Source of the DNA: Pseudoalteromonas shioyasakiensis
GTDB taxonomy: Bacteria > Pseudomonadota > Gammaproteobacteria > Enterobacterales > Alteromonadaceae
Direction: 5' to 3'
Length of the DNA stretch: 64,000 bases
Assembly: GCF_024518675.1 (NCBI RefSeq)
Contig: NZ_JANIGL010000004.1
Span: 1 to 64,000, forward strand
Position 1 is the stretch's first letter; every line of letters begins with the position of its first letter. Made by a program: the position numbers and the translations under genes. Under the pieces are notes generated by a model. That model saw only the letters and a list, made by a program, of their open reading frames with translations. It was not told the DNA's origin and searched no databases. Below are positions 36,723-45,954 of the stretch, in pieces.

Positions 36723-37228
36723 AAGCCATTTTAATATCAACCTTGTTATTTTCATCCACAGCAGTCGTAGCGCAAACTTGCTATGATTCGATTAGCGAAA
36801 CCACACCAAGTACGCGTTTTACGCTAAATACAGATGGGACCGTCAGTGATAGTGTTACGGGATTAATGTGGCAAACATGTAGTTACGGACAAAGCTTTGA
36901 TGCTGATACTGTTAGCTGCACCAACAGCGCAATTAAAACGACTTGGCAAGAAGCACTTAGAGCATCAGTTAATGATCGCACAGGTAATTATGATGATTGG
37001 CAAGTGCCAAACATTAAAGAGCTCGCTAGTATTTTAGAGCACCAGTGTGTAACACCAAGTATTAATGAAGAGGTTTTTATTGGCAGTCAAAACGACAACT
37101 ATTGGACGAATACATCAGCAGTAGCCGATCCAAGTTTTGCATGGGTGTATACCTTTGATAGAGGCCTTAACAGTTTACATGCTAAAGCCTCAAACGTTTA
37201 CCTGCGTTTTGTACGCTATGAAGAATAG
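36719..37228 (+). CDS. Exported DUF1566 (Lcl-type) domain protein
   Basis: A 169-residue periplasmic or secreted protein with a signal peptide at 1-18 (cleavage after VVA) and almost nothing but one DUF1566 domain: GLMWQTCSYG, then WQVPNIKELASILEHQC, ending YLRFVRYEE. It is a stand-alone version of the C-terminal domain of the upstream lipoprotein and overlaps it by 4 bp (ATGA), so the two are probably made together and may interact. Confidence 0.82.
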   Translation: MKAILISTLLFSSTAVVAQTCYDSISETTPSTRFTLNTDGTVSDSVTGLMWQTCSYGQSFDADTVSCTNSAIKTTWQEALRASVNDRTGNYDDWQVPNIKELASILEHQCVTPSINEEVFIGSQNDNYWTNTSAVADPSFAWVYTFDRGLNSLHAKASNVYLRFVRYEE

Positions 37229-37244
37229 TTAGCCAGCATTTAAG

Positions 37245-38354
37245 TTAAGTAAAATATTGTTGCAATACTTCTAACCGCGCATTTTCTAGCGCGGTTTTTA
37301 TCTGTGCGCCTTTGATACCTTGGGCAATAAATTGCTGTGGGTTGATCGTTTTGGCTGCATCGGTCGCTTTTATTAACTTTTGCTTATTATTGAAAATGCC
37401 ACAGTTAGCAATCTCTAACGCTAAAAGTAACCCTGTAAATCGTTCTGGACGACGCCACAAATCAAGTTGATTACAACAAGTAAGTAATTGCTCAGCGCTG
37501 AGTGTTTTGCTCGTTAAAGTTGCTTGATGGGCGTTGAGTTGTAATGCCAAATCGCGAACATCATTGGGTAAGCGAATCGATTCGCTAATGGCTTTTATGT
37601 CATTGGCAGTTACTGAGCTGGTGGCTTGTGCAAACAACAGTGCTTTATCTGTTATTTCTTGGCTTTGCGCATATGCATATCGATCGTTTAATTGTTGGTA
37701 TAGTTCATTGTTCCAGTTCTTTGCCAAGGCGGGGCTAATTGCGTTTAGAGCCCCCAATTGCGCGAGAATATTTAAAAACTCTGCAAATGCGCCATCATCG
37801 AGTGATTTTTCACACTCAAGCCAAATACGCTCTGCGGTCAATGTATTTAGTTCGCCACGGTTGATCATTTGAGTTAATAATTGCTGAGTTTCATTGGCAA
37901 TGCTAAAGCCTAAATAATGGTAACGAGCGCCAAACCGTGCAACTCGTAAGATACGTAGCGGGTCTTCACTAAATGCTTCGGATACATGACGAAGAATACG
38001 ATTAGCTAAATCTTGTTGTCCGCCGTAAGGGTCAATTAATGTACCATCATCAGCTTTTGCTATAGCATTAACAGTTAAATCACGGCGGCGTAGGTCATCT
38101 TCTAATGTTACGTTGGCAGAAAACTCACAAACAAAACCAGTATAGCCTTGGCCTTGCTTGCGTTCAGTGCGGGCGAGGGCATACTCGTCTTTACTTTTTG
38201 GATGTAAAAATACCGGGAAGTCTTTTCCTACTTGCTGGTAGCCTAATTGTAAAAGTTGCTCAGGGGTTGCACCAACAACAACATAATCACGTTCTTTAAT
38301 TTTACGTCCAAGAAGCTCATCTCGTACTGCGCCACCAACTAAATAAACTTGCAT
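37245..38354 (-). CDS. cca: CCA tRNA nucleotidyltransferase, short form without HD domain
   Basis: Adds CCA to tRNA 3' ends. The class II head domain shows LVGGAVRDELLG, the catalytic acidic pair in KERDYVVVG (Glu21, Asp23; the usual first residue is Asp), RRRDLTVNAIA with the template arginine region, and DPLRILRVARFGARY. At 369 residues it ends shortly after the tail region and lacks the C-terminal HD phosphohydrolase domain of E. coli Cca (412 residues). Such HD-less forms exist in other bacteria, so it is probably functional. Confidence 0.92.
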   Translation of the reverse strand: MQVYLVGGAVRDELLGRKIKERDYVVVGATPEQLLQLGYQQVGKDFPVFLHPKSKDEYALARTERKQGQGYTGFVCEFSANVTLEDDLRRRDLTVNAIAKADDGTLIDPYGGQQDLANRILRHVSEAFSEDPLRILRVARFGARYHYLGFSIANETQQLLTQMINRGELNTLTAERIWLECEKSLDDGAFAEFLNILAQLGALNAISPALAKNWNNELYQQLNDRYAYAQSQEITDKALLFAQATSSVTANDIKAISESIRLPNDVRDLALQLNAHQATLTSKTLSAEQLLTCCNQLDLWRRPERFTGLLLALEIANCGIFNNKQKLIKATDAAKTINPQQFIAQGIKGAQIKTALENARLEVLQQYFT

Positions 38355-38481
38355 AACTCACCTAGAAATTAACTGTTCAGGTTATTTTACGATATTTAAC
38401 CATTAAAACGCTAACAAGGTTTTCACTTAGCGCATTTTTTTGCCATTATAGGCGCTGATTTACTCAGTAAGGAAGTTTAGG

Positions 38482-39399
38482 GTGTATTTAAGCTATTTTG
38501 GCTTGTCAGAAAAACCATTTTCAATCGCGCCAAACCCACAGTATTTGTTTTTAAGCGAACGCCATAAAGAGGCGCTGGCCCATTTAACCTATGGTTTAGG
38601 TGAGGCGGGTGGGTTTGTGTTGTTAACAGGTGAAGTGGGCACAGGAAAAACAACCCTTACTCGTAGCTTGCAAGAACAACTGCCAGAAAATACTCAAGTG
38701 GCTTTGATCCATAACCCAGCTTTGTCGCAGCTAGAATTATTGGCCAGTATTTGTGATGAATTTGCCATTGACTATGATCAGCAAAATGCCACATTAAAAA
38801 CCTTAACGGATGCAATCAAAAAACACTTAGAGGCAAATCACCAAGCGGGCGGTCATACAATTTTGTTAATCGATGAAGCGCAGTTGTTATCACCAGATGT
38901 GCTTGAGCAACTGAGACTATTAACAAATATCGAAACTGACCATAAGAAATTACTGCAAATAGTGCTAGTGGGCCAACCTGAACTACAAGCGTTGCTAAAG
39001 CGTAATGAGTTACGTCAATTAGCGCAGCGGATCACTGCGCGTTACCACTTGTTGCCGCTGACTGAGGGGCAAACAATTGCCTATATAAAACATCGCTTGT
39101 ATGTGGCAGGTTGTGAGCGGGCATTGTTTTCACCAGATGCGATGAAAACGGTGTATGTAGCGACTCAAGGTATTCCCCGCTTAGTGAACTTATTATGTGA
39201 ACGCTGTTTAATGGGGGCGTTCTCAAAACAGTTAATGGTAATCGACAGTGATATCGTTATGCGTTCAGCGGAAGAAGCTTTACCACCCAGTGCAATTAAA
39301 AATGAGTTAAAAACAGATCAAAGCTCAAGTAGCTTACTGTTACCTTTAGGGTTTATTGCTGTGCTTGGTTTGGGTATTGGCTTGTCGTTTATTTTTTAG
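38482..39399 (+). CDS. exeA: ExeA/GspA-type AAA ATPase of type II secretion
   Basis: ExeA is an inner-membrane ATPase that with ExeB helps assemble the secretin ring of the type II secretion system. The 305-residue protein starts with the family N-terminus MYLSYFGLSEKPFSIAPNP, has Walker A GEVGTGKTTLT near 52-62, Walker B LLIDEAQ, and a C-terminal membrane anchor (LLLPLGFIAVLGLGIGLSFIF region). It lacks the peptidoglycan-binding C-terminal domain of Aeromonas ExeA. The start is GTG with AAGGAAG upstream. exeB follows after 12 bp. Confidence 0.88.
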   Translation: MYLSYFGLSEKPFSIAPNPQYLFLSERHKEALAHLTYGLGEAGGFVLLTGEVGTGKTTLTRSLQEQLPENTQVALIHNPALSQLELLASICDEFAIDYDQQNATLKTLTDAIKKHLEANHQAGGHTILLIDEAQLLSPDVLEQLRLLTNIETDHKKLLQIVLVGQPELQALLKRNELRQLAQRITARYHLLPLTEGQTIAYIKHRLYVAGCERALFSPDAMKTVYVATQGIPRLVNLLCERCLMGAFSKQLMVIDSDIVMRSAEEALPPSAIKNELKTDQSSSSLLLPLGFIAVLGLGIGLSFIF

Positions 39400-39411
39400 A
39401 AATGGTAAATT

Positions 39412-40440
39412 ATGTCGTATTTATTAGATGCATTAAAACAATCTGAACACCACGATGAAGCATCAGCTTACGATCAAAGTGCTCAGCAACTTAAGCAACA
39501 GCAAGAGTTAAAGCGATATCGTTTTATTGCTATGTCATTAGGTATTATTCTTGCTTTAGCGCTGACGCTAATAGCGGGGTTTGCGATTGGGAAGTGGTTA
39601 CAATCTGAAAAAAACTCAGTAGATAACATTAAAGAACAACTCAGTGTTGACGCTCAGGAAAACACTTCTGCTGTAAAAGAGCCAAGTGTAGATACTAATG
39701 ATGAGCCAGTTGATAATAGTGCGGTTGAACAGCCAGCACCTAGCACGCAAGGGCTGCAAGGTAATCAGCCAGTTCAACAAATGATGGTGCCAACAAATAA
39801 CCCTAACCAAACTCAACAATATCAATGGGTACAAGTACCTGTAAATTCAGTACCAGCCTATCCACAAAGCCAGCCGATACTGATACAAACGCCAAATGGT
39901 TATCAACAAGTGTATAATGCCCCCCCTGTGCCGCAGTACCAAGTGATGGCGAATCAACAACCACAATTTACTCAGCCAGCAGGGATTAGTACCAACTCAA
40001 GTAATGTCGATTTAAGCAAGTACAAGGTGTTAGGTAAGCCTATCAATGAGCCTAATACAGCCACTAAACCTGCAACAGTGACTGATGATGAGTTAAATAC
40101 AGTACCAAGTGAACTTAAAAATGCCTTTGCTCGAGCTATAAAAGACACTGAGCAAACACAGACACATCAAGTGACTCAAGGCACTAAAAATTCATCTTAT
40201 GCTCAGCCGATAGAGCTGCTACCTGATGGGTTACTGGCTATTTTGCCTAACATCAAATACCAAGCACATATATATTCTTCTTCGGTAGAAAAACGCTGGA
40301 TAAAGCTAAATAATCGCGAGTTGTATGAAGGCGATAGTTTTGGCGACTTTGAAGTGTTAGAAATTACGCCAGAGCAAAGTGTGCTTAGTTTTGATGGTTA
40401 TGAATTTAGTTTAAAAGCCCTACAAGACTGGCCTGAGTAA
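39412..40440 (+). CDS. exeB: ExeB/GspB-type type II secretion assembly protein
   Basis: A 342-residue bitopic inner-membrane protein. It starts with the diagnostic MSYLLDALKQSE, has one membrane helix near 41-62, a long low-complexity Gln/Pro/Asn/Ser-rich periplasmic linker (about 70-230), and a C-terminal GspB domain with RWIKLNNRELYEGD and a final LKALQDWP. It pairs with ExeA as the bridge from the inner membrane to the outer-membrane secretin. Confidence 0.88.
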   Translation: MSYLLDALKQSEHHDEASAYDQSAQQLKQQQELKRYRFIAMSLGIILALALTLIAGFAIGKWLQSEKNSVDNIKEQLSVDAQENTSAVKEPSVDTNDEPVDNSAVEQPAPSTQGLQGNQPVQQMMVPTNNPNQTQQYQWVQVPVNSVPAYPQSQPILIQTPNGYQQVYNAPPVPQYQVMANQQPQFTQPAGISTNSSNVDLSKYKVLGKPINEPNTATKPATVTDDELNTVPSELKNAFARAIKDTEQTQTHQVTQGTKNSSYAQPIELLPDGLLAILPNIKYQAHIYSSSVEKRWIKLNNRELYEGDSFGDFEVLEITPEQSVLSFDGYEFSLKALQDWPE

Positions 40441-40588
40441 TTTAGGTAATTAACGTTATCGAAATAAATGAAATAAAAATAGAAGTTGAGGGTAAATAAT
40501 CACATTAGGTTCCTCATATAATTATTGAGTGCTTTAAAACCGACGTTATTCACTGGGAGCTTTACAGCTTCCTATAATGTAACTATAT

Positions 40589-40613
40589 AAAAAAGGGCGC
40601 TAAAAAGCGCCCT
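40589..40613 (-). terminator. Terminator after putA
   Basis: On the minus strand AAGGGCGCT / AGCGCCCTT with a TTT loop is followed by TTTTT, 20 bp past the putA stop. On the plus strand it could also serve exeB, though the A-tract there is not followed by a T-run. Confidence 0.85.
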
Positions 40614-40633
40614 TAAATGGTTAGTCGTTAACT

Positions 40634-43600
40634 TTACTCGTCGTCTTCAACTAAGGTCATCAGTGATGTGTTACCACCTGAGGCCGTAGTATCAATACTC
40701 ACAGTCTTCTCTGTGATTAAGCGCTTTATCAAGGTATCGTAGTACTCTGAACTTATCACCGGTAAGATTGCACCTTTGCGCTGTGCAAGTTGCTGGCTAA
40801 AGTAACCAAGGCGTGATGAACGCGCTGCCACAACCGCACCTGCTAGGTGAGGGTGAGCTAATATAGCTTGTAACTGGTTAGGTTTAGCTACTTGGAATAC
40901 ACCTTCGGCTACACCTGTTGAGATAAACTTGTCTTTGAACGCTACAGCTTCGTCATAGAATAACTCAGACGCTACAGTGATAACGGTATTACCTGCTGCC
41001 AGTGCTGTGATGATTGAGATAGCCCAAAAATTAAACGAGGTACTCTTATCGGCATAACATACTACACAGCCACGTGCTTCAAGGTGCAAGGTATTTGATT
41101 CACCCGTTGGCCCAGGCAGTGTGGTAAATTTACGCATGTGCTTTTCTAGGCGGTTAAGCTGGGCACGTGCATCGGCAAGTGTTAACGCTAAATCGTCGGC
41201 AAGCTCGTCGATAATATCGACGGTAGCGACTTTTGCAAGTAATTGACGTACCGCTGAAACTCGGTCGTTCAATGGTGTGCCACGCCAAATTTTTTCATCA
41301 CGCATGGAATTAGCCATGAGTTTTTCAACTTGCTCGGTCGCACCTGAGTAGTGGTGTAAATCAAGCTCATCTGGCGTTAGGTTAGTCATTTGTACGTTAT
41401 CGGGTGACGCTTTTTCTTTCACTAAACGTTGTAAGTAGTTCGGGCCACCGGCTTTTGGACCAGTACCTGACAAGCCACGACCACCGAACGGTTGCACACC
41501 AACGATTGCACCAATCATGTTACGGTTAACGTAGACGTTACCGGCACGCGACATTTTAGCTAAGTACTCACAGCGCTCTTCAATGCGAGAGTGAATGCCC
41601 ATGGTTAAGCCATAGCCGGTGTTGTTGATTTGATCAATAACATCATCAAGCTCAGTCCCTTTGAAACGAATAATGTGTACACAAGGACCAAATACTTCAC
41701 GTTTAAGTACTGATAAATCTTTGATTTCGTATAAACGAGGGGCAAAGAAGTAAGCGCCATTCTCACTGTTATCCGGAATATCACATTGATAATGCAGTGT
41801 TGCGTTACCTTTTAAATACTCCACATGGTCGTTTAAGGTTTTTAGTGCTTTTTCGTCGATAACTGGGCCAATGTCAGTAGAAAGTAGTGCAGGATCGCCA
41901 ACGTGCAACTCTTTGAGTGCACCTTTGATCATCTCAATAACGCCATCGGCAATGTCTTCTTGTAAAAATAAAACGCGAAGCGCTGAACAACGTTGACCGG
42001 CACTTTGGAAGCCAGAGCTAATAACATCATCAACCACTTGTTCAGGCAGTGCTGTAGAGTCGACAATCATGCAGTTTTGGCCACCGGTTTCGGCAATTAA
42101 TGGCACTTGGATATCGTTACGTGCAGCGAGTGTTTGTGAGATAATAGTGCCGGTTTCGGTCGAGCCGGTGAACATAACCGCTTGGATACGCTCATCTGGC
42201 ACGATTGTTTTACCTACTTCACTACCGCGAGCAATAACCGGTTGCACAACATGTTCAGGAAGACCTACAGAGAGCATTAGTTCAATAGTGCGAAGAGCAA
42301 TATAGCTTGTTTGCTCAGCTGGTTTTGCGATTACAGTATTACCCGTTACGATTGCTGCTGCCACTTGACCTAAGAAAATCGCCAGCGGGAAGTTCCATGG
42401 GCTGATACATAAAATAACGCCACGGGCTTCAAAGCGTTCATCTTCGCTTAACTCTTCAGCGCGAGCTGCGTAGTAACGGCAAAAATCGACGGCTTCACGT
42501 ACTTCATCAATACCATCTTGAGTGATCTTGCCTGCTTCTTTAATACAGATAGCCACAAGTTCATCATGGTGACGTTCTAAAATATCCGCAATACGACGTA
42601 ATAAGTTAGCACGCTCTTTAACTGGTGTTTGTGACCAAGATTCAAATGCGGTTTCAGCATTGGCAAGCAGGGTAAGCATTTCATCGCTATTTTGCAGTTT
42701 AACATGGCCAATAATTTCTTTGTGATTGGCCGGATTTTTAACCGCAAGCGCGCCTTCAGGCACATCACTTTCACTAATACTGTGTTCTTCAAACCATGCG
42801 TCTAGGTTTTCTTTAAACGGGGTAATTGCATTAATATCGGTTAAGTCCATGCCTTTTGAGTTAGCACGTTCTTCGCCATATAAATCAATAGGCATTTTGA
42901 TTTGAGTGTTGTACTTGTTACGTAAGCCTTGCAGTGTTTCAACTGGATCGGGTAGTAATGCCTCTACTGGTTTTGTGGTATCAACAATAGCATTTACAAA
43001 CGATGAGTTAGCCCCATTTTCAAGTAAACGGCGTACTAAATAGGCGAGTAAGTCTTCATGCTGGCCAACTGGCGCGTAGACGCGGCATTGAATTTTTTCT
43101 TGCGTTACGATTTGGTCGAATAAAGATTCGCCCATACCGTGTAAGCGTTGGAATTCAAATCCATCATGATCGCCTTTTGCAACTTCTAGAATCGTTGCCG
43201 CAGTGTATGCGTTATGAGTGGCAAATTGTGGATACAGCACGTCACGGGCTTCAAGCATTTTTATGGCACATGCTTTGTAAGAAACGTCTGTCGTTGCTTT
43301 ACGGGTAAATACTGGGAAATGATCTAAACCATCTTGTTGGGTGGTTTTGATTTCTGTATCCCAGTAGGCGCCTTTTACTAAGCGCACCATTAATTTTCGG
43401 CCTACACGGGTAGCAAGATCAGTGAGCCATTCAATAACAAAAATAGCACGTTTTTGATAAGCCTGAACGGCTAAACCAAAGCCGTTCCAGCCAGCAAGGT
43501 CGTCATCACTGAATACGGCTTCAATTACATCAAGAGAGATATCCAAACGATCCGCTTCTTCAGCGTCAACGGTAAAACCGATATCGTAACTTTTAGCAAC

Positions 43601-44437
43601 AAGCGCCAGCTCTTTAAGCTTAGGCACAATCTCCTCCATCACTCGCTCTTTATGAGTGAACTCATAGCGTGGATGAATAGCAGAGAGTTTTACTGAAATA
43701 CCAGGGCTCTTAATTGGACCGCGGCCATTAGCTGCTTTACCAATCGAGTGAATAGCATTTAAATAACTTTGATAATAGCGCTCAGCGTCTTTCATTGTGC
43801 GTGCGCCTTCACCTAGCATATCGTATGAATATACGTAGCCCTTACGCTCGGTTTCTGCTGCACGTTCAATCGCTTCGTCGATGGTACGACCCATAACGAA
43901 TTGCTTACCCATGATCTTCATCGCAAAATTCACAGACTTGCGAATTACTGGCTCACCTAAACGACCAATGGTTTTTTTCAATACACCAAATTGCTGTTCT
44001 TTGGTTTTGTCTGTGTAGTTAACCATTTTACCGGTAACCAATAGACCCCACGACGATGCATTAACAAATAAAGAGTCGCTGCTACCTAAATGTGAACTCC
44101 AGTCGCCTTTTGCTAACTTGTCGCGAATAAGGGTTTCTTGGGTCGCTTTATCTGGCACTCGAAGCAAAGCTTCTGCCAAACACATAAGTACCACACCTTC
44201 TTCACTCGAAAGTGAGAATTCATTTAGAAGCGCATCAACACCGCTTTGACCATCTTGGTCTTTACGAATATTGTGAACTATCTGACGCGCACGTTCCCAC
44301 GCACGACTACGGGCTTTTACGCCTACTTCGGCAAGGGGTAAAATATGATCAATAACTGCATTTTCGTCGATGCGGTAAAAATCACGGATTTTTTGTCGAA
44401 TTGGACACGTTGTAGTCAAGTCGCCGTTGAATAACAT
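40634..44437 (-). CDS. putA: Bifunctional proline dehydrogenase / L-glutamate gamma-semialdehyde dehydrogenase
   Basis: PutA oxidises proline to glutamate in two steps with FAD and NAD+. From ATG 44437 (AGGTT upstream) the protein is 1267 residues. The proline dehydrogenase barrel lies at about 85-570 and shows VRLVKGAYWDTEIK and QRLHGMGESLFDQI. The aldehyde dehydrogenase domain at about 590-1075 shows WNFPLAIF, the catalytic glutamate in AETGGQN, and cysteine in SAGQRCSALR. A C-terminal region follows. The N-terminal ribbon-helix-helix domain of enteric PutA is absent, so it cannot repress its own gene. The divergent Lrp-family gene is the likely regulator. Confidence 0.97.
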   Translation of the reverse strand: MLFNGDLTTTCPIRQKIRDFYRIDENAVIDHILPLAEVGVKARSRAWERARQIVHNIRKDQDGQSGVDALLNEFSLSSEEGVVLMCLAEALLRVPDKATQETLIRDKLAKGDWSSHLGSSDSLFVNASSWGLLVTGKMVNYTDKTKEQQFGVLKKTIGRLGEPVIRKSVNFAMKIMGKQFVMGRTIDEAIERAAETERKGYVYSYDMLGEGARTMKDAERYYQSYLNAIHSIGKAANGRGPIKSPGISVKLSAIHPRYEFTHKERVMEEIVPKLKELALVAKSYDIGFTVDAEEADRLDISLDVIEAVFSDDDLAGWNGFGLAVQAYQKRAIFVIEWLTDLATRVGRKLMVRLVKGAYWDTEIKTTQQDGLDHFPVFTRKATTDVSYKACAIKMLEARDVLYPQFATHNAYTAATILEVAKGDHDGFEFQRLHGMGESLFDQIVTQEKIQCRVYAPVGQHEDLLAYLVRRLLENGANSSFVNAIVDTTKPVEALLPDPVETLQGLRNKYNTQIKMPIDLYGEERANSKGMDLTDINAITPFKENLDAWFEEHSISESDVPEGALAVKNPANHKEIIGHVKLQNSDEMLTLLANAETAFESWSQTPVKERANLLRRIADILERHHDELVAICIKEAGKITQDGIDEVREAVDFCRYYAARAEELSEDERFEARGVILCISPWNFPLAIFLGQVAAAIVTGNTVIAKPAEQTSYIALRTIELMLSVGLPEHVVQPVIARGSEVGKTIVPDERIQAVMFTGSTETGTIISQTLAARNDIQVPLIAETGGQNCMIVDSTALPEQVVDDVISSGFQSAGQRCSALRVLFLQEDIADGVIEMIKGALKELHVGDPALLSTDIGPVIDEKALKTLNDHVEYLKGNATLHYQCDIPDNSENGAYFFAPRLYEIKDLSVLKREVFGPCVHIIRFKGTELDDVIDQINNTGYGLTMGIHSRIEERCEYLAKMSRAGNVYVNRNMIGAIVGVQPFGGRGLSGTGPKAGGPNYLQRLVKEKASPDNVQMTNLTPDELDLHHYSGATEQVEKLMANSMRDEKIWRGTPLNDRVSAVRQLLAKVATVDIIDELADDLALTLADARAQLNRLEKHMRKFTTLPGPTGESNTLHLEARGCVVCYADKSTSFNFWAISIITALAAGNTVITVASELFYDEAVAFKDKFISTGVAEGVFQVAKPNQLQAILAHPHLAGAVVAARSSRLGYFSQQLAQRKGAILPVISSEYYDTLIKRLITEKTVSIDTTASGGNTSLMTLVEDDE

Positions 44438-44526
44438 AAGTAACCTCAATAGTGTGGAGTCATGCAGCTAAAAAAATCTGCTGCTCGATTATCATGTTGT
44501 TTAATGCGTGCATTCTAATTAAATTC

Positions 44527-44541
44527 CAGCAGAATATGCTG
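44527..44541. promoter_or_regulatory. Lrp-type operator between putA and its regulator gene
   Basis: CAGCAGAATATGCTG matches 13 of 15 positions of the Lrp consensus YAGHAWATTWTDCTR and sits in a longer inverted repeat (CCAGCA / TGCTGG with AAATT flanks). It lies midway in the putA/putR gap. Confidence 0.7.
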
Positions 44542-44607
44542 GTTAAATTTGTCGATTTACGATAATTTACAGGGCATACCTTAAACTTATCCGCATAAAA
44601 TTCTGTT

Positions 44608-45087
44608 ATGACAAGTCCCAATAGATTACGCATGCTTGATCGTATCGATTTAGCAATTTTAGACGTTCTGCAAAAAAACGGCAGAATATCTAATGTTAAC
44701 CTGGCAAAGCAGGTTAACTTAAGCCCTAGCCCTTGCCTTGACCGCGTAAAACGACTTGAGCAAGAAGGTTATATAGAAGGCTATTTTGCTAAGCTTAGCG
44801 AAGCAAAGCTTAATCAGAGCTTATTAGCGCATGTACAAGTGTCATTAGTAACATCGAATACGGCTGTATTTAAAGTATTCCGCGAACATATCTTAAAAAT
44901 AGATCAGGTTGTTGAATGCGATATGGTAGCGGGTGGCTATGACTATCTTTTGAAAATACGGGTATCTGATATGGATGAGTATCGCCAAGTTTTGGGCGAT
45001 TTAGTTGATATACCAGGAGTAGGGACCCACCATACTTATATGGTGATTGAAAAAATCAAACAAGATAAAGGTTTGAGGTTGGATTAA
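44608..45087 (+). CDS. putR: Lrp/AsnC-family regulator, likely proline-responsive PutR
   Basis: A 159-residue Lrp/AsnC protein: helix-turn-helix at about 12-55 (ILDVLQKNGRISNVNLAKQ, SPSPCLDRVKRLEQEGYI) and a RAM ligand-binding domain at about 70-150 (VVECDMVAGGYDYLLKIRV, IPGVGTHHTYMV). Divergent placement beside a putA lacking its DNA-binding domain, with an Lrp-type operator in the shared gap, points to a proline-responsive activator, as PutR/BkdR-type proteins are elsewhere. It could instead be a global Lrp; the context favours a local role. Confidence 0.85.
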   Translation: MTSPNRLRMLDRIDLAILDVLQKNGRISNVNLAKQVNLSPSPCLDRVKRLEQEGYIEGYFAKLSEAKLNQSLLAHVQVSLVTSNTAVFKVFREHILKIDQVVECDMVAGGYDYLLKIRVSDMDEYRQVLGDLVDIPGVGTHHTYMVIEKIKQDKGLRLD

Positions 45088-45110
45088 CCTTTTGTTTTAA
45101 TGTACCAATA

Positions 45111-45134
45111 AAAAAGCACCCTAAGGTGCTTTTT
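45111..45134. terminator. Bidirectional terminator between putR and ygiM
   Basis: AAAAAGCACC / GGTGCTTTTT with a CTAA loop sits in the convergent gap, with A and T tracts on both strands. Confidence 0.9.
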
Positions 45135-45146
45135 CTATTTAAACGC

Positions 45147-45746
45147 TTATGCCCAACCGTCGTAGCGCTTACGACGTGATAACACAATTGTTAAAATAAT
45201 ACCTAAAAATAAGCCAATAAAAGCAATGGCACCGCCATAAGTAAGCAGTTGGCGTTTTTCTTTCGCGCCTGCTTGTTGCTTTTGGGTACGCTCGCTGGTT
45301 AAAGTATTTTTTAACTGTGCTATTTCCTCAGATAATACTGAGTTTTGGTCAGTGAGCATTTGATTTTGTTCTTGTAGTTGTGGCAGATCTATTTGTGCTT
45401 GGCGAAGCTGCTGCTGCATCGATGACATTTCTTCGCTCAAAGTACGGTATTGCTGGTGGATACCCGCTGTTTTTGACACAAACTTAGCTTCAACCCAACC
45501 CTCACGCTCTTTATCATCAATGACTTTGATGAAGCCATTCTCTTGTGCTGATAACTGCGTTAATTTTGTACCTGCGTCGACTGAACCAATAATACGGTAG
45601 TTTTTACTCGAACCCGAATGCATAAACGTATAAAGGTTATCAACAATATAAGCCGTATTGTCATCGCTTGCTGAATTGGCTTCTTCTGCGTGGCTTGCAA
45701 AAGCAACCGCACTTAGTAGTAAAGCAAATAAAGAATGTTTTAACAT
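45147..45746 (-). CDS. ygiM: SH3-domain membrane protein YgiM (TIGR04211 family)
   Basis: A 199-residue envelope protein: signal peptide at about 1-20, bacterial SH3 domain at about 30-90 (YIVDNLYTFMHSGSSKNYRI, WVEAKFV), a coiled coil at about 100-165 rich in Gln, Glu and Leu, and a single C-terminal transmembrane helix near 170-190 followed by RRKRYDGWA. Its function is unknown. ATG 45746 with AGGGTAG upstream is preferred to an adjacent TTG. In E. coli ygiM, cca and ygiF are close together; here ygiM and ygiF are divergent neighbours. Confidence 0.88.
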   Translation of the reverse strand: MLKHSLFALLLSAVAFASHAEEANSASDDNTAYIVDNLYTFMHSGSSKNYRIIGSVDAGTKLTQLSAQENGFIKVIDDKEREGWVEAKFVSKTAGIHQQYRTLSEEMSSMQQQLRQAQIDLPQLQEQNQMLTDQNSVLSEEIAQLKNTLTSERTQKQQAGAKEKRQLLTYGGAIAFIGLFLGIILTIVLSRRKRYDGWA

Positions 45747-45954
45747 CAATCTACCCTGTTAATGTAACCGTGATTGTTACGGCAATTTATTCGTATAAGT
45801 ATTGAGATAGTATGGATTTAGCTCGCTAATAGCAAGGCTGATATTGTAATCGTTTTACATTGGAGATGGGGAAATCTCACTAAAAAATTTGCATTACAGC
45901 TTTGCTTTGTTTATTTTGAGCTCTTATTTATTTTAAAGGTAATCCTCAAGCCTA

